The notes under the pieces were generated by a model. The model made no database searches and was not told the DNA's origin. It saw nothing but the letters and a program-made list of their open reading frames with translations. DNA of 64,000 nt from Isoetes taiwanensis (lineage: Eukaryota > Streptophyta > Lycopodiopsida > Isoetales > Isoetaceae). This document shows positions 46,239 to 57,421 of this stretch, one piece after another. The DNA lies in NCBI GenBank assembly GCA_021234155.1, contig JAJEKV010000033.1, positions 4,011,454-4,075,453 of the forward strand, written 5' to 3'. Both the position numbers and the translations under genes were made by a program. The stretch's first letter is position 1; each line of letters starts with the position of its first letter.

Positions 46239-49200
46239 ATGAAGGTGGTCGCTCTTATCAGTGGCGGCAAGGATAGCTGTTATGCAATGATGCGCTGCAT
46301 TGACCATGGCCACCAGGTTACATGCCTATGGAATTCTCTGTATTTCCTTTTTTTGTTTTAAATGCTTAACCATCGCATTTCTGATGACAGATTGTTGCTC
46401 TTGCAAATCTTTGTCCTTTAGACGATGAAGTTGACGAACTTGACAGCTACATGTATCAGACGGTATGAAGTATTGTCCACATACCACAGTTGGAAACATC
46501 TGCCAGCAAATCACATGGAGTTTTTGTCTTTAAATACAGGTTGGGCATCAGATTGTGGAGGCTTATGCTAAATGCATGGGTTTGCCACTATTCAGAAGAC
46601 GTATTCAAGGAAAAGCAAGGTTTGATATCTGATTATGTTTCATGACGTCAAATAAGGATTTGGATGAAAGCAGTTAATTTGGGTTTTGTCTTCAGAATCC
46701 AGGATCTCAGATACCACCCCACTGAAGGTGACGAAGTTGAAGACCTAGAAATGTTGCTAAGACATGTCAGAAAGCAGATACCTACAGTCGAGGCTGTATC
46801 ATCTGGTGCCATTGCATCGGATTACCAAAGATTGAGAGTAGAGAACGTTTGCTCCAGACTAGGGCTCGTTTCACTAGCGTATTTGTGGAAACAAGATCAA
46901 GCCTTATTGCTTCAGCAAATGGTGAGTACTTCCTCACATTTCATGTGTCATTTGATTCTCTAGCATATTTTGGCTGGCAAGATGTTGACATAAGTGATCT
47001 GAAATAACTGTTTTGTAAATGCAGGTGGAAAATAATATCAATGCTATCTTGGTCAAGGTACATGTAATAGGATTTATAATTGATATATCTTATGCTTATA
47101 CTTTTCAATGCAGGTTGCAGCAATAGGTTTGGATCCCTACAAGCATCTTGGAATAGATATCTCAGTTATGCAAACCTATTTGAATTGTCTCAATGAGTAT
47201 GTAGTGAGATAAAGGTCAGTCTTTCTTTAAACACATTACATGATGTGGGAATCTGTTGTTCCAGAAAATATGGAAGTAATATCTGTGGAGAAGGGGTGAA
47301 TATGAAAGCTTAACTCTTGATTGCCCACTTTTCCAGGTTCATCTTGCAATATTTTTATGCTATGTATAAAGAGAAGGCTCAGTTATTTCCTAAATTATTT
47401 ATCATATCTTGCATTTTCTTCTGCCAGAATGCCAGAATAATCCTAGATGAATTCAAGATTTTACTCCAATCACCAGATAGCATTGCTCCAGTTGGGGTGC
47501 TGCATCCACTGAAGTTCCACCTTGAGTCCAAACCCACAGCAAAAGATTCTGAAACTACGGATTGTACAGTTAGTTTGGATTTCGAATTGCATGACGATAC
47601 TCAAAAAAATACAAGAAGATAGAAGCCCATCTTTGAAAGGAACTATAAATGACGTCATTCTTTCTGTTATGAAACAGCAACATGGCTTTGTTACATATAC
47701 ATGTTGGCACAATGATCAGAATGCGAACCTTGGTAAATATTTCTGTATAATAGATATGCATTATTTGAAATTTTCACTGAATTATCAACATATATCTACA
47801 GATGTAAAGGAAGAATTTGCACTGATATTGCAAAAGTTAGAATTACAATTTCCTAGTGAAGATCTGAATTGGAGCGATGTGTTATATATTCATCTTTATT
47901 TACTGGACATGAACAATTTCAGTCAGGTCAATGAAGTGTATTCTAGGTACATAGTGGAGAGTAAATGCATTAGAGGAGTCCCTTCCAGATGCACAGTTGC
48001 GCTTCCACTTGTTAATAGTAACTGTGGACAAATCATGATCGAAGTCTTGGCTAAGAGCTCTGCATGCAAGAAAGTATTACACGTTCAGAGCATTTCTTGC
48101 TGGGCTCCAAGTTGTATTGGACCCTACAGTCAGGTTATAATCTCATTTGTATTTTTAGCAACATACATTTGCATATACTACAGCGATACTTACGGTCTAT
48201 GCATGGTAATTCATAGCTTTTGTCTTATTACAGATAAAGCAAGGGATAATTTGTAATAGTTCCTGCCATTCTACAGATTAGAATTCGCAAGGAATTTATG
48301 CTTTCAGCACATTTTCTATTGTAATACAAATTTGCAAACAAAAATTAAGATTTGCCATGTGGAACTTACAAAAAGCTCATCTTAACAACCTATCTGCAAG
48401 TCATAAAATAAACTTTCTTCTTTTGAATGCTAGGCTTTAGATAGCACTTTAGATGGTCCTGAAGCTAATTTCTTAGAAAGATTAGAAAGAAAGGTTGTTC
48501 TGATATTAACTGCAAAGCAAGCAAAGTTAATTTGGTCCTTTTCTCTCATTCCATAAACTTCTTTGCAGGCCACTTTGGAAGGAAATCTATTATATATGGC
48601 TGGTCAGCTTGGTCTTGATCCTCCAACAATGGTATTGATTTCTGGCGGTGCATGTTGTGAGATGTCAACAACACTCAAGAACTGTGATGCAGTAGCGCAA
48701 GCTTTTGGCATTACATTAGCTTCTAATGCAGCTTCTCTTGTCATATACTGCTCTTCAATGACAACTGCAGAAGAAAGAAGAGAAATAGAAGGGGAATTAC
48801 ATAACTATTTTGGAATTGCACCAGAGCTTCTGTCTATGCTTGTCTTATTTGTGCAAGTTTCATCTTTGCCGAAAAGCGTAAGTCTCTACTTTTTTGCATA
48901 TAATTGGTATCCTCTCTTTAGCAGTTTGCTTCTTTTCTACACAGGGCTATGGTTGAAGTGAAACCACTGCTTTGGTGCCCAGCATTGACAGATGAAACAG
49001 AAGATGTAAAGAATGGTTATCCAGTAAAGAATTTGTTGACATGCACTAAAAAGCGTGTAATAGACCACATAGAAGCAAGCTTTACTTGCCCTACATCAAA
49101 TAGCATTATGGTGTATGGAAAATTTTGTCAAGCTTTGATCTCTTTCAGCTGCAAAGATCGGACAAGAGTCATTACCTCCAATCTTCCAGATAGGCAACTT

Positions 49201-49620
49201 AAAGTTGAAGATTCAGCTTCCAATGTTGAAGTTCAGCAGGCAATTCTATGTGGCTTAAACATGCTTACAGAAGTTCTTACAGATGCAAATCTATCTTGGT
49301 TGGATGTTTTGGTAAGCTTACAGATTTATTAAAGAAAATATAATCTCTCTCTCATTGTTGTGTCAATTTTATTGGTTTGGCAGGTTTTCCGGATTTACTA
49401 TGTTGCAGGTGAGATATGCCGAAATTATTTGTTGGAGTCCTTGAGTACTAGGGAGTTTGAAGAGCATATTGGGAAACACGATGTACCCCAACCAATATTA
49501 ATCCCAGTTTGTGGTCTAGGCAGCACATCCAAAATGGGAGATTCATTTGCTCTAGACATGGTGGCGTGCAGAGATAAAGGGCATGGCCATGATGTGAATG
49601 GCAGGATGTGTGAAATGTGA
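46239..49620 (+). CDS. DPH6: Diphthine-ammonia ligase (plant-type, with RidA-like domains), about 12 exons
   Basis: Catalyses the last, ATP-dependent amidation of diphthine to diphthamide on elongation factor eEF2 (cytosol). GT-AG exons: 46239-46316, 46391-46462, 46540-46619, 46696-46921, 47025-47057, 47114-47196, 47265-47336, 47428-47732, 47802-48133, 48569-48877, about 48945-49311 and 49384-49620. The N-terminus has the PP-loop ATP site SGGKDS (residues 8-13); exon 7 has the conserved GEG.EYESLTLDCPLF block; exons 9-12 encode two RidA/YjgF-like domains (for example YMAGQLGLDPPTM). Three small problems occur: a missing G in a G-run in exon 7 (near 47294), an extra A in an A-run in exon 8 (near 47605), and a one-base mismatch at the exon 10/11 junction. 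Two lie in homopolymers and look like consensus errors; otherwise this would be a recent pseudogene. It is the only conserved housekeeping gene in the window. Confidence 0.9.
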
Positions 49621-50224
49621 GAAAGGAAAGGCACATTTGGAAGAAGTAGCTAGACCAAAATGAAATTTTTGACAAAAAGAGAGGAAAGAGAACATTTTTT
49701 CAGCAAAGCAGGAGCAACTGGTCACAGATCTAAGATCTAAGATCCAGAGATAATTTCATCAAGGGGTCGAATTGGATAATATTGCAGTTATCCCATCACT
49801 TCTTAAACTAAGTTTATACGGAGCCACAAAAATTGTGGCTCAAAACAAATCTGAAAAGCTGGGTTGTGGAGAGTTCCTTGCCTTCCAATGTGAAGAATTC
49901 ATTCGTTTTTAGTTACAAAATGTTTGATAGCTGAAGTCGAGCAAAAAAAAAGGGGAACAGTCGATTTAATGAGGCGCTAATATTCAATCATTTTAAACAA
50001 AACGTCATAAGTATAACTCATACCTTTCCTCTGATTTCACTAGCAGTTCCATAATTGGCAAACTTCCATTAATCCCTCTGATTTCACTAGCAGTTCCTTT
50101 ATTGGCACGCTTTATTGGCTCCCCGGTTTTATTGGCTCTTGTGATTAGCTCGAGCTAATCATGTAATTCTCTCTAGAGAATCATAATATAGAACCAACGG
50201 CCTGTTTATGTCACGGGCAAATTA
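49621..50224. other. DPH6 downstream region, no gene
   Basis: AT-rich, with no ORF of note. Probably the DPH6 3' UTR and spacer. A 25-bp block (CCTCTGATTTCACTAGCAGTTCC) occurs twice, near 50028 and 50075. Confidence 0.45.
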
Positions 50225-52800
50225 TTAGACATAATGGGCGACCGGCAGGATTTTGGGTTGCCCGAAGGAAGGTATTTTTATCGTCCACGGAGACCAATCG
50301 GTTTATGGGACCCAATACAAAGGCGCAGCAAGCGGATTACTACCCGGATTAAAAAACCCCCGCCACGAAAGGTTTTCGAGGGAAAAACCGTGGCAGCAAT
50401 CAGCCTGCTGACAAACTGTTCCAATATACGAAATGCAAAAACACACAAATATATACACTCATGTACCGTACCCGTAGTGCCTGATCAATGGCCCAAGGGC
50501 AAAGGTGGGCTCATGCAGATCCAATTACCTCGGGCGGTGTGTTCATCGGCAAATGTAGGGTAAGTCCTACCGCATTTAAGGGAACGATCCGGCCCGGATC
50601 CGACCGAATCTTTGGCAACTCGAAAGTGTGAGACTCATCCTCAATGGCACCCGCTTGACAAACCAGCGATGGCCCGTCCCCTGGCGAGGCTCCCCAATCC
50701 ACCCGCCTCCTCGATCTCGCGGAGATGGTGGGCACACGTGCGAATGGAGGCAATGAGTGCACGCATTTTCGTGCCGGAACGCAGGTAGAGCCTGCGGGCC
50801 CCGACCAACGCTTGAGGTTGATGTGCTCCTTGTAATGGGCCGTTTTGACTGCTCTCTAGAGCCGGGTCCCGAGAGCTTGGCAAGGAAGCAAGCATCCGGT
50901 ACTCCCGCAGACTGTCACGATCGGCCTCAGGTCCACTGCGACGTATCGTGCTTCTCCGCGCTCCATCCGGGCGAACCATTGATCTCTCTTACCCCTCCAA
51001 CAAAGCCGAGCGGCCATGGGGCCCATTGCCACAACAGAAGCCAAAAAGGGGAGCGGAGCATCACCCATATTAACCACTTTCGAAAATAGACGATGTGTCT
51101 ATCAAGGGTCGCCCGTGGCGCAAAGAATCCAGCTTTCAGCAGAGAACCGATAGGGGACCAAAGTTTCATCCCAAGTGCCCGGTGCCAAAAATGCCTTCGC
51201 ACTGCCCCAAGTCATTCCAGTCGCCAAAGAGACGGGCCCCAAGCCTCGACCGCATGAGGAAGGACAGCTCGACCGGTACCAAACAGATGTGGACCGATGG
51301 CCCCAATCATAGAGCTCACTGGTGATCATGAAACTCAAGCATGGCATAAAGCGCTTCCGGCCCGTCTTGTCACCCAGAGCGGATGGACGCCCCCAACAGA
51401 GCGAGGAGGGGAACTCCACCCCTAGGTACTTATAGGTGGGCGTGATCCCCGATATGTGAGTGCAGGAGGCGGGGGTGGCATGAAGAGGATATGAGAACCA
51501 CCTTGGTCTTGGCCGATTCACGCCGCATGTCTCAGAGCACCCGGGTAATGTGTCTAGAGCATCCGGATGAGACCGCATAGCTTCGGGTGTGGGCGGAAGG
51601 TCAACATCGTCCCCATAGATGAGCCGGCGGATGACCCGTGCAAAAGCCGCATGCCATCCCCCCTATGCTCGCGAAGCCGGGCTCTAACCGGGTCAATGTA
51701 GAGGCCAAAAAGTGTTGGTGAGAGGGGCAGCCTGCCGGACCGATACTATCGGTGAATGCTTGGCCCGTCGGCCGATCCCGCCAAAACAACTCTCATACAA
51801 CAGATATGGCATTCCGCATGACGGCCATGACAGACTGATTGACACAGTCCTAGCCCATAGCTTTTTCCGGGGACAGATCAAAAGCCTTCGCGAAGTCCAC
51901 AAAGCAAAGAACACAAGTCCCGCCGATGGTTTCACCGGTCTTCAATCAAGGCCCGCAGTAAAAGATATGGTCAATCGCTGAGTGGCGGGGTCTAAAGCCC
52001 GCTTTGTGTGAGGGCTCGCGACATCTCGCCGCCTCTCGCCTAACGGGTCAATCGCTGCCGAGAATGCCGACCAACGGTTTGGCAAAATCTTGAATCCGAC
52101 CATGATCGTCCCAGAATTGGCCTGATAGTGAATCGCCTCGCCTTGTGAATGGGGACAACCCCGCTTGTGGTCCATTGTCGGGGAAACCTTCCCGCAATGC
52201 TCAAGGAATGGGTAGTGAGGATCGGCACCACCGCCTCCGCCCATTTGAGTAACTTCGGCTACGCATACCATCGAGGTCACCGCCTTTCCATTAGCCGCCC
52301 GTTCGTGCCCTCCACAACATCCTCCTCCTCGAGAACCAATGGGGGCCCTCCCGTGGGGGTATGGGCGTCTGCGTCCCCTCGTGGGTCATAGAGTCGCTTC
52401 AAGCTTTTCGCTCCCCTTTGCCCGGTGTGATGTCCCCCAGAGGGCAGGCTGGCCTTCGAAGCACTCTGCGCCAAAAGGTTCGAGGATGAGTGCCCAGCAG
52501 GCCGAACATCTCCCCCTGATGCCTGGCAAGGTACCGCGCCTTTGTCTCCTTCAGATGGGCGCGGTACTGTGTGGTGGCCTGCAAGTGGGTACCTGGATCC
52601 AGAATATGACGAAGCTGGCGCTTGCGTTCTTTACACTCCGCATCAAACCACCGGTTATGCGGAAATGTTGCTGTCCCTGAGCGGCGACGCGGGGTCCGCC
52701 AAAGCACTCCGTCCGTCGCAGCGGCCCGTAATAGCTCACCAACCGGGTCTGGTCTGCTGCTCTAGTCACAAGGCACCCAAAATTATAACACTGCATGGTT
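50225..52800 (-). mobile_element. LINE (non-LTR retrotransposon), GC-rich, 5'-truncated and frameshifted
   Basis: Minus-strand RT motifs are readable in shifting frames: a linker before RT (PHNRWFDAECKERKRQLRHIL, about 52640), TSGVVPIHKA (about 52150), CFVDFAKAFD (about 51880-51910), a VRQ-type block (about 51720), the catalytic YGDDV (about 51605-51620) and KYLGVEFPS (about 51430). No endonuclease domain lies upstream, so the copy is 5'-truncated. GC content is far above its surroundings. Many frameshifts occur, some possibly of the CAG/CTG-linked type described in the findings. No poly(A) tail or target duplication was found. Confidence 0.8.
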
Positions 52801-53840
52801 TTTCCCATGGTTATGACTAGAAAACTATTCTAGAAAACCAATGCATGTTTGTGGGTTGATATCATTAAAAACCATATGTGACTAAACTAATGGATTCTCT
52901 TGTAAGGTTTGTTATGATGGTATTATGACATGGTAATTGCAAATAGTTTCTTTGTAGAGTTTGTCAAAGTGGTATTACATGTTGGTAAGTTGATGTGGTA
53001 TATTATAGTGTTTTAAGGGTATGGCTTATGGATATGGAATAACAAGATGGTTGTGGATGTGGTTTAACATAGTGCTCTATTTATGTGATTTTATAAAGTG
53101 GTTGATTGTTGTGGTATATTAGCATGGCTCGCAATGTATTAGATGCAAATTATGATTATTTATAGTAATTGTGTGTCCTAAATGTGTATGGTTTTATTAT
53201 GTAGCTTACAACGTTTTATTGTTTGAAGCATTTCACGTTTAGTAAACTGAAACTATTAAAGACTCTGAATGGTTTCTTACTAAAACTATTAAAGACTGTG
53301 AATGGTTTCTTTCATATGCTGTAGTACGTATTCCAGCTATGTCAACTATATTTGCTTTCCTCAACTGCTCCTCAATAGCAACACAAATCAGGGAGCAAGG
53401 GGATTTGAACCCCAATTATTCCAAAACTCATATAAACAAAACAATGACAAATCTATTTTCAAAAAGAAATATGTACAATGTAAATTTAGATCAAATAGCA
53501 AACATACAGCATAGGAAGAAAGTAATGATCTTGCATTTGTATTTAAGTACTTAAACATCAAACATATATTAATACAGCTTAAATGGGTCACATATTAATC
53601 CAACTTAAACAGATCACCTCTAGTTGGATCACTTCTAGTTTCCTGTGGTGATGCGACGCGGCCCCGCAGATTACATCTACTGTATTCAACGTGGAGACCC
53701 TTGATGCAGGCGGCGTTTGCCTATTGCCATAGCTGGAAGAGTAGAAAAGAGAAAAAATAGTGTGTCAAAAAACAAGGGTCTGGCTTAGCGTTGAAGTAGC
53801 AAAATAGGGCGTCAATGAAACTTTACCAGACCTGCTGACT
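52801..53840. other. AT-rich spacer, no supported feature
   Basis: Contains a short direct repeat (ACTATTAAAGACT(C/G)TGAATGGTTTCTT at about 53250 and 53286) and a T-arm-like GGGATTTGAACCCC at 53399 that lacks an A box. No coding sequence. Confidence 0.45.
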
Positions 53841-54538
53841 TTATATGTATCTGCTCCTATTGGTAGACAATGACATTTGAAGCATTGACTCTAGCCACAA
53901 GCTACCAAGCATTGTTCGTAGTCTGGCTCCGGATGCCGACCAAGATCTCCTGTATAACAAACAAAGCAACCCTGCTTATAAACATTAGCTAAATAAATGG
54001 CATAACAAACAGAGCTAGACTTGGAAGGTCCTACCTGCCACAATCAGCATGAGTTTCCATTCGCCAGAACTGTAGTTTCACAAGTTGGTGCTGGATTTCC
54101 TTCTTATACCTCTGCAATATAAAAGAGTCAGTAAAAGAAAAATAAAAGGGAAGAACCAAATAGCAAGAGCAGTAAAGATAACCTCAAGGTAAAGTTGCAG
54201 ATCGATTTAGCAAGCCCTAAGTAGCTGCATCACAAAATGAGGCCCATTTACAGTTGGATCTATTCGCCAAAGCTGAGGAGAAAACTTGTTCTAATTCTGA
54301 ATCATAGCCAGAAGACAATTAAACCTAGATAACATTACCTTATTGAAACGAAATCCCTGCTCCTGTGTAATCCGGATGAAAACAAGACTCAACATATTTG
54401 CTACAAAAAAGAATTCACCGTACAGCCGCATGCATGTAAGCAGCCTCCAACCTTGGTGATGATTTGTTCCAAGCTTGACTTAAGGCCATCCATCTTCTGG
54501 AGCCTGTAGCTAACAGAAACATCGCCCGATCCTCTCAT
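53841..54538 (-). pseudogene. Five-exon gene-like chain of unknown family
   Basis: GT-AG segments on the minus strand join with matching phases: 54538-54452 (ATG start; 87 nt, with SYRLQKMDGLKSSLEQIITK), 54362-54339 (24-nt microexon, EQGFRFNK), 54272-54183 (LWRIDPTVNGPHF), 54111-54035 (RYKKEIQHQLVKLQFWRMET) and 53949-53841 (ends at TAA). The only interruption is a TAA inside the third exon, after LLRAC. A further upstream ATG reading (54748-54590) may be an earlier exon. I do not recognise the protein. The phase agreement and charged, helical composition suggest a genuine gene or captured gene fragment, with the C-terminus possibly altered. It abuts the duplication breakpoint at 54784. Confidence 0.4.
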
Positions 54539-54892
54539 CTATCTGCAGATGCATTCTAAGAAGAACAAGAAAAAGTTCCGTACCATAGATTATCTCCGGT
54601 CGCTATGGCGATGGCGTTGGTCGTAGAGTCTGTAGCCGATAGGTCTAGGCTCCCAGCTGTTACACACAACATCTGAATGTAATGTTGCCTCAGCCTGCTG
54701 CTCTGCCCTGCGACTGCCTGGCTGCCTCTCTACTATCGGGGGTGCCATCCTCCTCCCTAATAGAAGCCTACAGAATTAGCCTACTGGAGATATGATAGGA
54801 TTCAAGGCAGCTGGCAATAAAATTCTTTTACTAAAAATTTGACATTGATGGCAAGTTTTTATAACCTCATAACAATCTCTAAAAATAGTAGG

Positions 54893-55744
54893 CTAATAAT
54901 ATCCAGACGTGAGAATCTTTTTTGCAGTGGTGTCCCCAGCAAAATGTCCTCCACAGATACCTTTATGCATCTCCCTAATAATCAAGGCAGATTCTTCTTC
55001 ACTTACACACCTCAGCAAGATTCCATCCTTGTTAACTTTGCACAAGACATTGTCTATCAGCTTGAATTGTCTGCACTTGTCCTTAAGTCTTCTTCTCTGA
55101 CTTGGAGTGAGGTTTGGAGAGATGATCCCATGTTGTAAAAAATCTCTAATAGGTTGCTGCCACCCTCCTTTGGCTTGATCTTCCTGAGTTACTTCTAAGT
55201 GTGCTACTGCAAGTGAAGTGTCAGTAGTATTCAATTCATCTTCACGATCAAAAAATATATAAGGCAAGTAGAGGTTAGGATTTCGTGTCAAGTGCAACTC
55301 TTTTACAGAAATATCATAACTTTGTAACTTACAAGCCCATCTCTGGATCTTTGGTTTATTAGTTGCCTTACCAAATAGCAAGCCCATTGGGTTTTGCTTC
55401 ATATGAACTTGAACTTGGCTCTTCAGAAGCAAATGTCCTTGCCTATTGATAAGAAACATGAGAGCAGCATCACTTTTTTCTATTCTGGTGTATCTTTCTT
55501 CAAGAGCAGACCATTGTTTGCTTGCAAAGACTATAGTATGCTTGTCCTGCAAAATGGCTAAACCTATGGCCTTTTTGGTAACAGTGATATAAACTTCAAA
55601 TGGCATGCTCAGATCTGGTTTTTTCAAAAGAGTAGCTTCACATATAGATGAAATAAGAAAGTCAAAAGCCTCTTGGCATTCTGAAGTCCATGTAATAGGT
55701 ATGTGCTTGCTTTCAGATTTAGAAAATTTACCTACCCTGGTCAA
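54893..55744 (-). CDS. Element A second copy: degenerate RNase H and integrase zinc-binding domain
   Basis: A 283-aa ORF. The first part equals the post-RT RNase H at 33440-34126, again without the catalytic Asp motifs. It stays open longer here, into the integrase N-terminus with MHKGICGGHFAGDTTAKK, the HH part of the HHCC zinc site, and then stops near GYY. It is in the same frame as the RT ORF upstream, separated only by TAA at 55757-55762. Confidence 0.8.
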   Translation of the reverse strand: MTRVGKFSKSESKHIPITWTSECQEAFDFLISSICEATLLKKPDLSMPFEVYITVTKKAIGLAILQDKHTIVFASKQWSALEERYTRIEKSDAALMFLINRQGHLLLKSQVQVHMKQNPMGLLFGKATNKPKIQRWACKLQSYDISVKELHLTRNPNLYLPYIFFDREDELNTTDTSLAVAHLEVTQEDQAKGGWQQPIRDFLQHGIISPNLTPSQRRRLKDKCRQFKLIDNVLCKVNKDGILLRCVSEEESALIIREMHKGICGGHFAGDTTAKKILTSGYY

Positions 55745-55759
55745 CTTAGAGATGGGACT

Positions 55760-57316
55760 TTAAATATGAGCAAAATTTGGGATATACATTCTAAGAAAAC
55801 TCGTCATACCAATAAAACTCTTAACCTGCTTCAGATTCTTGGGAGGTGCTAACTTTTTGAGAGCTTCAATCTTATCCTGAGCAACTTGAATGCCCTGGCT
55901 AGATACTTCATGTCCTAGGAGCTGTCCTTTAGATGCAAAAAAGATACATTTTTTTGGATTTAGATTAACTCCTGAAGTCCTGCATAAAGAGCAAATTTTT
56001 GCAAGTAATTCCACATGGTTAGAAGAATGAGAGCCCAAGCAAAGATCATCTAAGTAGACCCTAAACTCTTCAGCAGACATGGTTTTGAAAATAACATCCA
56101 TTGCTCTTTGAAAAGTGGCTGGGGCATTCATTAGGCCAAATGGCATTGTTTTCATAGCATATGTGCCCCAAGGAGTGATAAATGAAGTCTTTGGCTGATC
56201 CTCCTCCTTGATGCTGATCTGATTAAACCCTGAAAAACCATCCAAAAATGCGTACATGTCTTTCCCCTCGCAACAAAGATATAAAATTTCCTCTAAAAAG
56301 GGTAAAGGATAACAATCTTTTATGGTGGCTTTATTCAAGTCTCGATAATCTATACAAATTCTCAAAGCACCATTCTTTTTTTCCACTGGAACAATGCATG
56401 ACACCCATTCATGATTAATAATTTCCACAATAACACCTGCATCCAACATTTTATGCAACTCTTCCTTAATTAGATCTAAAAGTGAGGCATTGATCCTCCT
56501 TAACTTCTGGAAAACAGGCTTACACCCTTCTTTAATTTTAATCTCAAACTGACATACCTCTTCCTTAATACCAATGAGCTCAGAATAATCCCAAGCAAAC
56601 ACATCACTTCTCTCTTCAAAGAATTTGGTAATTTCTTCCTTGTTTTGTGTGTCAAAGAGATCTCCCACAAACAGAGTTCTTTGCTGGCCATTTTTATTAA
56701 TTATAACCTCATTGGTTGCTTCTTCTTGTGATGCATTTATAACTAATATAGGACAGAATTCCTTAGCCTCATCCTCATCAAGATCTTCCTCTGGGATAGC
56801 TCCCTCAGATAAATAAGTCATTAAAGTATCTCTGCACAAAGCATCAGCTTCCCAATTCTGCTCCCTTGGGATATGAGTAATTTCCCAAGAAGTAAAGTAA
56901 GCAAGCATTCCCATTACCTGATTTCTCAAGGATTCCATGTCAGCATTCTTGGCCTGATACTCACCACTAACCTGTTTGCAAACTAACTGAGAATCTCCAT
57001 AGATGTGTATGATTGAAATATCCATATCCTTGGCTTCTTGAAGACCTGCAATCAAAGCCTTGTACTCTGCTACATTAGAAGTGATTTGGGGAAAAATCCT
57101 TCCTACCTTAGCCAAGAGTTTATTGGAGGTATCTTTCAGTATAGCTGCAGATGAAGCTACATTCAGTTTCTTTGAAATCCCTCCATCAAACCATAAACAC
57201 CCTTTTTTTCCATTTTCAGAGGGTAGTGCACACTCTCTAATCAAAGGAATCAGATCAGTTTTCTTTGTGCTAGGGGTTGCTAGACTATAAAATCCTAGGG
57301 GCTCTTCTATAAGCAT
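55760..57316 (-). CDS. Element A second copy: RNase H-like domain fused upstream of RT
   Basis: An uninterrupted 518-aa ORF. Residues about 40-160 form an RNase H with all four acidic motifs: WFDGG (D44), NVAEYKAL (E84), YGDSQ (D108) and NWEADAL (D158). Residues about 265-510 are the RT, with D359 in LDGFSGF and D423/D424 in YLDD. The frame is open upstream to the TAG ending gag-PR (57419-57421). This copy shows that the RNase H-RT order at 34-36 kb is the real element structure and not a rearrangement of one copy. Confidence 0.9.
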   Translation of the reverse strand: MLIEEPLGFYSLATPSTKKTDLIPLIRECALPSENGKKGCLWFDGGISKKLNVASSAAILKDTSNKLLAKVGRIFPQITSNVAEYKALIAGLQEAKDMDISIIHIYGDSQLVCKQVSGEYQAKNADMESLRNQVMGMLAYFTSWEITHIPREQNWEADALCRDTLMTYLSEGAIPEEDLDEDEAKEFCPILVINASQEEATNEVIINKNGQQRTLFVGDLFDTQNKEEITKFFEERSDVFAWDYSELIGIKEEVCQFEIKIKEGCKPVFQKLRRINASLLDLIKEELHKMLDAGVIVEIINHEWVSCIVPVEKKNGALRICIDYRDLNKATIKDCYPLPFLEEILYLCCEGKDMYAFLDGFSGFNQISIKEEDQPKTSFITPWGTYAMKTMPFGLMNAPATFQRAMDVIFKTMSAEEFRVYLDDLCLGSHSSNHVELLAKICSLCRTSGVNLNPKKCIFFASKGQLLGHEVSSQGIQVAQDKIEALKKLAPPKNLKQVKSFIGMTSFLRMYIPNFAHI

Positions 57317-57421
57317 TTCTTTAACAAAGTGTACCTCCTCCTTGAAGCCATAAGAACCATCCTGGTTGTAAATTGTAGCTACTTGAGTGCCATTTGAAAT
57401 GGTGCATCTCCCTTCAGACTA

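Noticed and set aside
53395-53415. T-arm-like GGGATTTGAACCCC suggesting a tRNA gene
   Set aside because: No A box or acceptor stem at the right distance on either strand.
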